Positions 41,498-42,211 of a DNA stretch of 42,211 nucleotides are shown here, one piece after another. The position numbers were made by a program, and so were the translations under genes. Source of the DNA: Saprospiraceae bacterium. Its GTDB lineage: Bacteria > Bacteroidota > Bacteroidia > Chitinophagales > Saprospiraceae. Under the pieces are notes generated by a model, which saw only the letters and a program-made list of their open reading frames with translations, had not been told where the DNA came from and did no database searches. How positions within the stretch are numbered: the stretch's first letter is position 1; every line of letters begins with the position of its first letter. The stretch covers positions 1 through 42,211 of the forward strand of contig JAGQWZ010000676.1 of assembly GCA_020436835.1 (NCBI GenBank). Direction: 5' to 3'.

Positions 41498-42211
41498 TCA
41501 GGATGCCCTGACCTCCTGTGTGGCCAGTTTGATCTCCCTTCTTGTTTTAAATTTATATTTCAGGTTTTTTTGCCAGTCCATCACAGGGTTCTCAAAATAT
41601 TTAAATGATAAATGGGCCAGGGCAATGGTAATACTGAACACCATGAGATAGAATACGAATATGTACAGGTAGAAGTATCCAAAAAATAATTGAGTTTTCG
41701 AAAAGAAAAAGGAGACAGCATAGACTACAAACATATGCATCATGTATACGCCGAAGGTACGCTGCCCGATCCAGTCAAATATTTTATTATCTATTTTAAT
41801 TACATTTTTTGGGTTTGACCCTACATTGATTATAATCCAACCATAAAGGAGGGATAGGGGGAGGGTGATTGTGTTTTTTATAAATACACTGTCGGTATTA
41901 AATCCATACCACATTACCAGGAGAGTGAATAAAACCAATTGTAACCATTTCTTGGAGAAGATCCATAAGCCTAACAACTGGTCTCGCTTAAAGTAGAGGT
42001 AGTATCCAAGCAAGGCTCCGATCGACATGTAATGGAAACGAAGCGTGTGGACAAATGCCTGTACGGGCTCGCTAAATCCAAATATTCCGTAGGCATTCCC
42101 AATATTTACCAGAACGGAAACGATAGTGACCATAACCAGGAAGAACGGCAGATACTTAAATTTGAATTTCATGAACGGCAGCATCAGCCAATAAAATTGC
42201 TCCTGGACTCC
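41498..42211 (-). CDS. Acyltransferase family 3 (OafA/YrhL-like) membrane protein, 5' truncated by the window edge
   Basis: The frame is open to the last base of the window, so the ATG at 42184 is internal. The first visible residues, GVQEQFYWLMLPF, are the well-known EQFY motif of acyltransferase 3 that lies in the middle of the full protein (about residue 140-150). The visible 237 residues contain about six membrane helices, and the N-terminal part with the catalytic His lies outside. Family members acylate sugars of O-antigen, capsule or exported glycans from the inner membrane. The C-terminal tail is basic (WQKNLKYKFKTRREIK). It converges with the sulfatase operon. Confidence 0.9.
   Translation of the reverse strand, partial: GVQEQFYWLMLPFMKFKFKYLPFFLVMVTIVSVLVNIGNAYGIFGFSEPVQAFVHTLRFHYMSIGALLGYYLYFKRDQLLGLWIFSKKWLQLVLFTLLVMWYGFNTDSVFIKNTITLPLSLLYGWIIINVGSNPKNVIKIDNKIFDWIGQRTFGVYMMHMFVVYAVSFFFSKTQLFFGYFYLYIFVFYLMVFSITIALAHLSFKYFENPVMDWQKNLKYKFKTRREIKLATQEVRAS

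Overview
The window looks like a piece of a Bacteroidota chromosome, probably from an aquatic, polysaccharide-degrading lineage (Saprospiria/Lewinella-like is a guess). The reasons are tandem FtsX/MacB-type permeases of about 800 residues, many lipoproteins with Bacteroidota-style N-termini, several sites matching the Bacteroidota -7 promoter consensus TAnnTTTG, a group III truncated haemoglobin, DUF1080 and imelysin proteins, and a crowd of sulfatases. I see no tRNA, rRNA, CRISPR array, transposase or phage gene. Both ends cut through genes: a permease at the left edge and an acyltransferase at the right edge.

Layout. 1-6933 (+): three consecutive FtsX-family permeases closed by a strong bipartite terminator. 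7024-14570 (-): two haem-binding beta-propeller dehydrogenases of the kind common in Planctomycetes and Bacteroidota, with an SDR oxidoreductase and an imelysin lipoprotein between them. 14653-17003: truncated haemoglobin (+), a 525-base gap with a clear terminator and possible attenuator, an unknown 121-residue protein (+), then ferritin and a low-molecular-weight phosphatase (-). 17129-19926 (+): trkA-trkH potassium uptake. 19933-26477 (-): a tight run consisting of M17 aminopeptidase, M23 peptidase, Nramp-like carrier, epimerase-like protein, dihydrodipicolinate-synthase-like aldolase and GNAT protein. 26624-41454: a carbohydrate/sulfate region with four sulfatases, an esterase, a GT2 glycosyltransferase, a tandem DUF1080 protein, a GH13 cyclomaltodextrinase-like enzyme, an Asp-box beta-propeller and a companion secreted protein. 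41498-42211 (-): acyltransferase-3 fragment.

How the parts may fit. The sulfatases, GH13 enzyme, DUF1080 protein and esterase have export signals or known roles suggesting breakdown of (sulfated) glycans outside the cytoplasm, but there is no SusC/SusD pair here, so this is not a canonical PUL. The haem dehydrogenases and SDR suggest periplasmic and cytoplasmic oxidation of sugars or sugar alcohols. The most unusual unit is the minus-strand group at 20-24 kb. There an Nramp-fold carrier that has lost both metal-binding signatures sits 12 bases upstream of an epimerase-like protein without its catalytic lysine and an extended aldolase, which suggests an uncharacterised organic-substrate uptake and catabolic pathway. 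A second candidate is a three-segment, mutually exclusive hairpin arrangement at 15316-15404.
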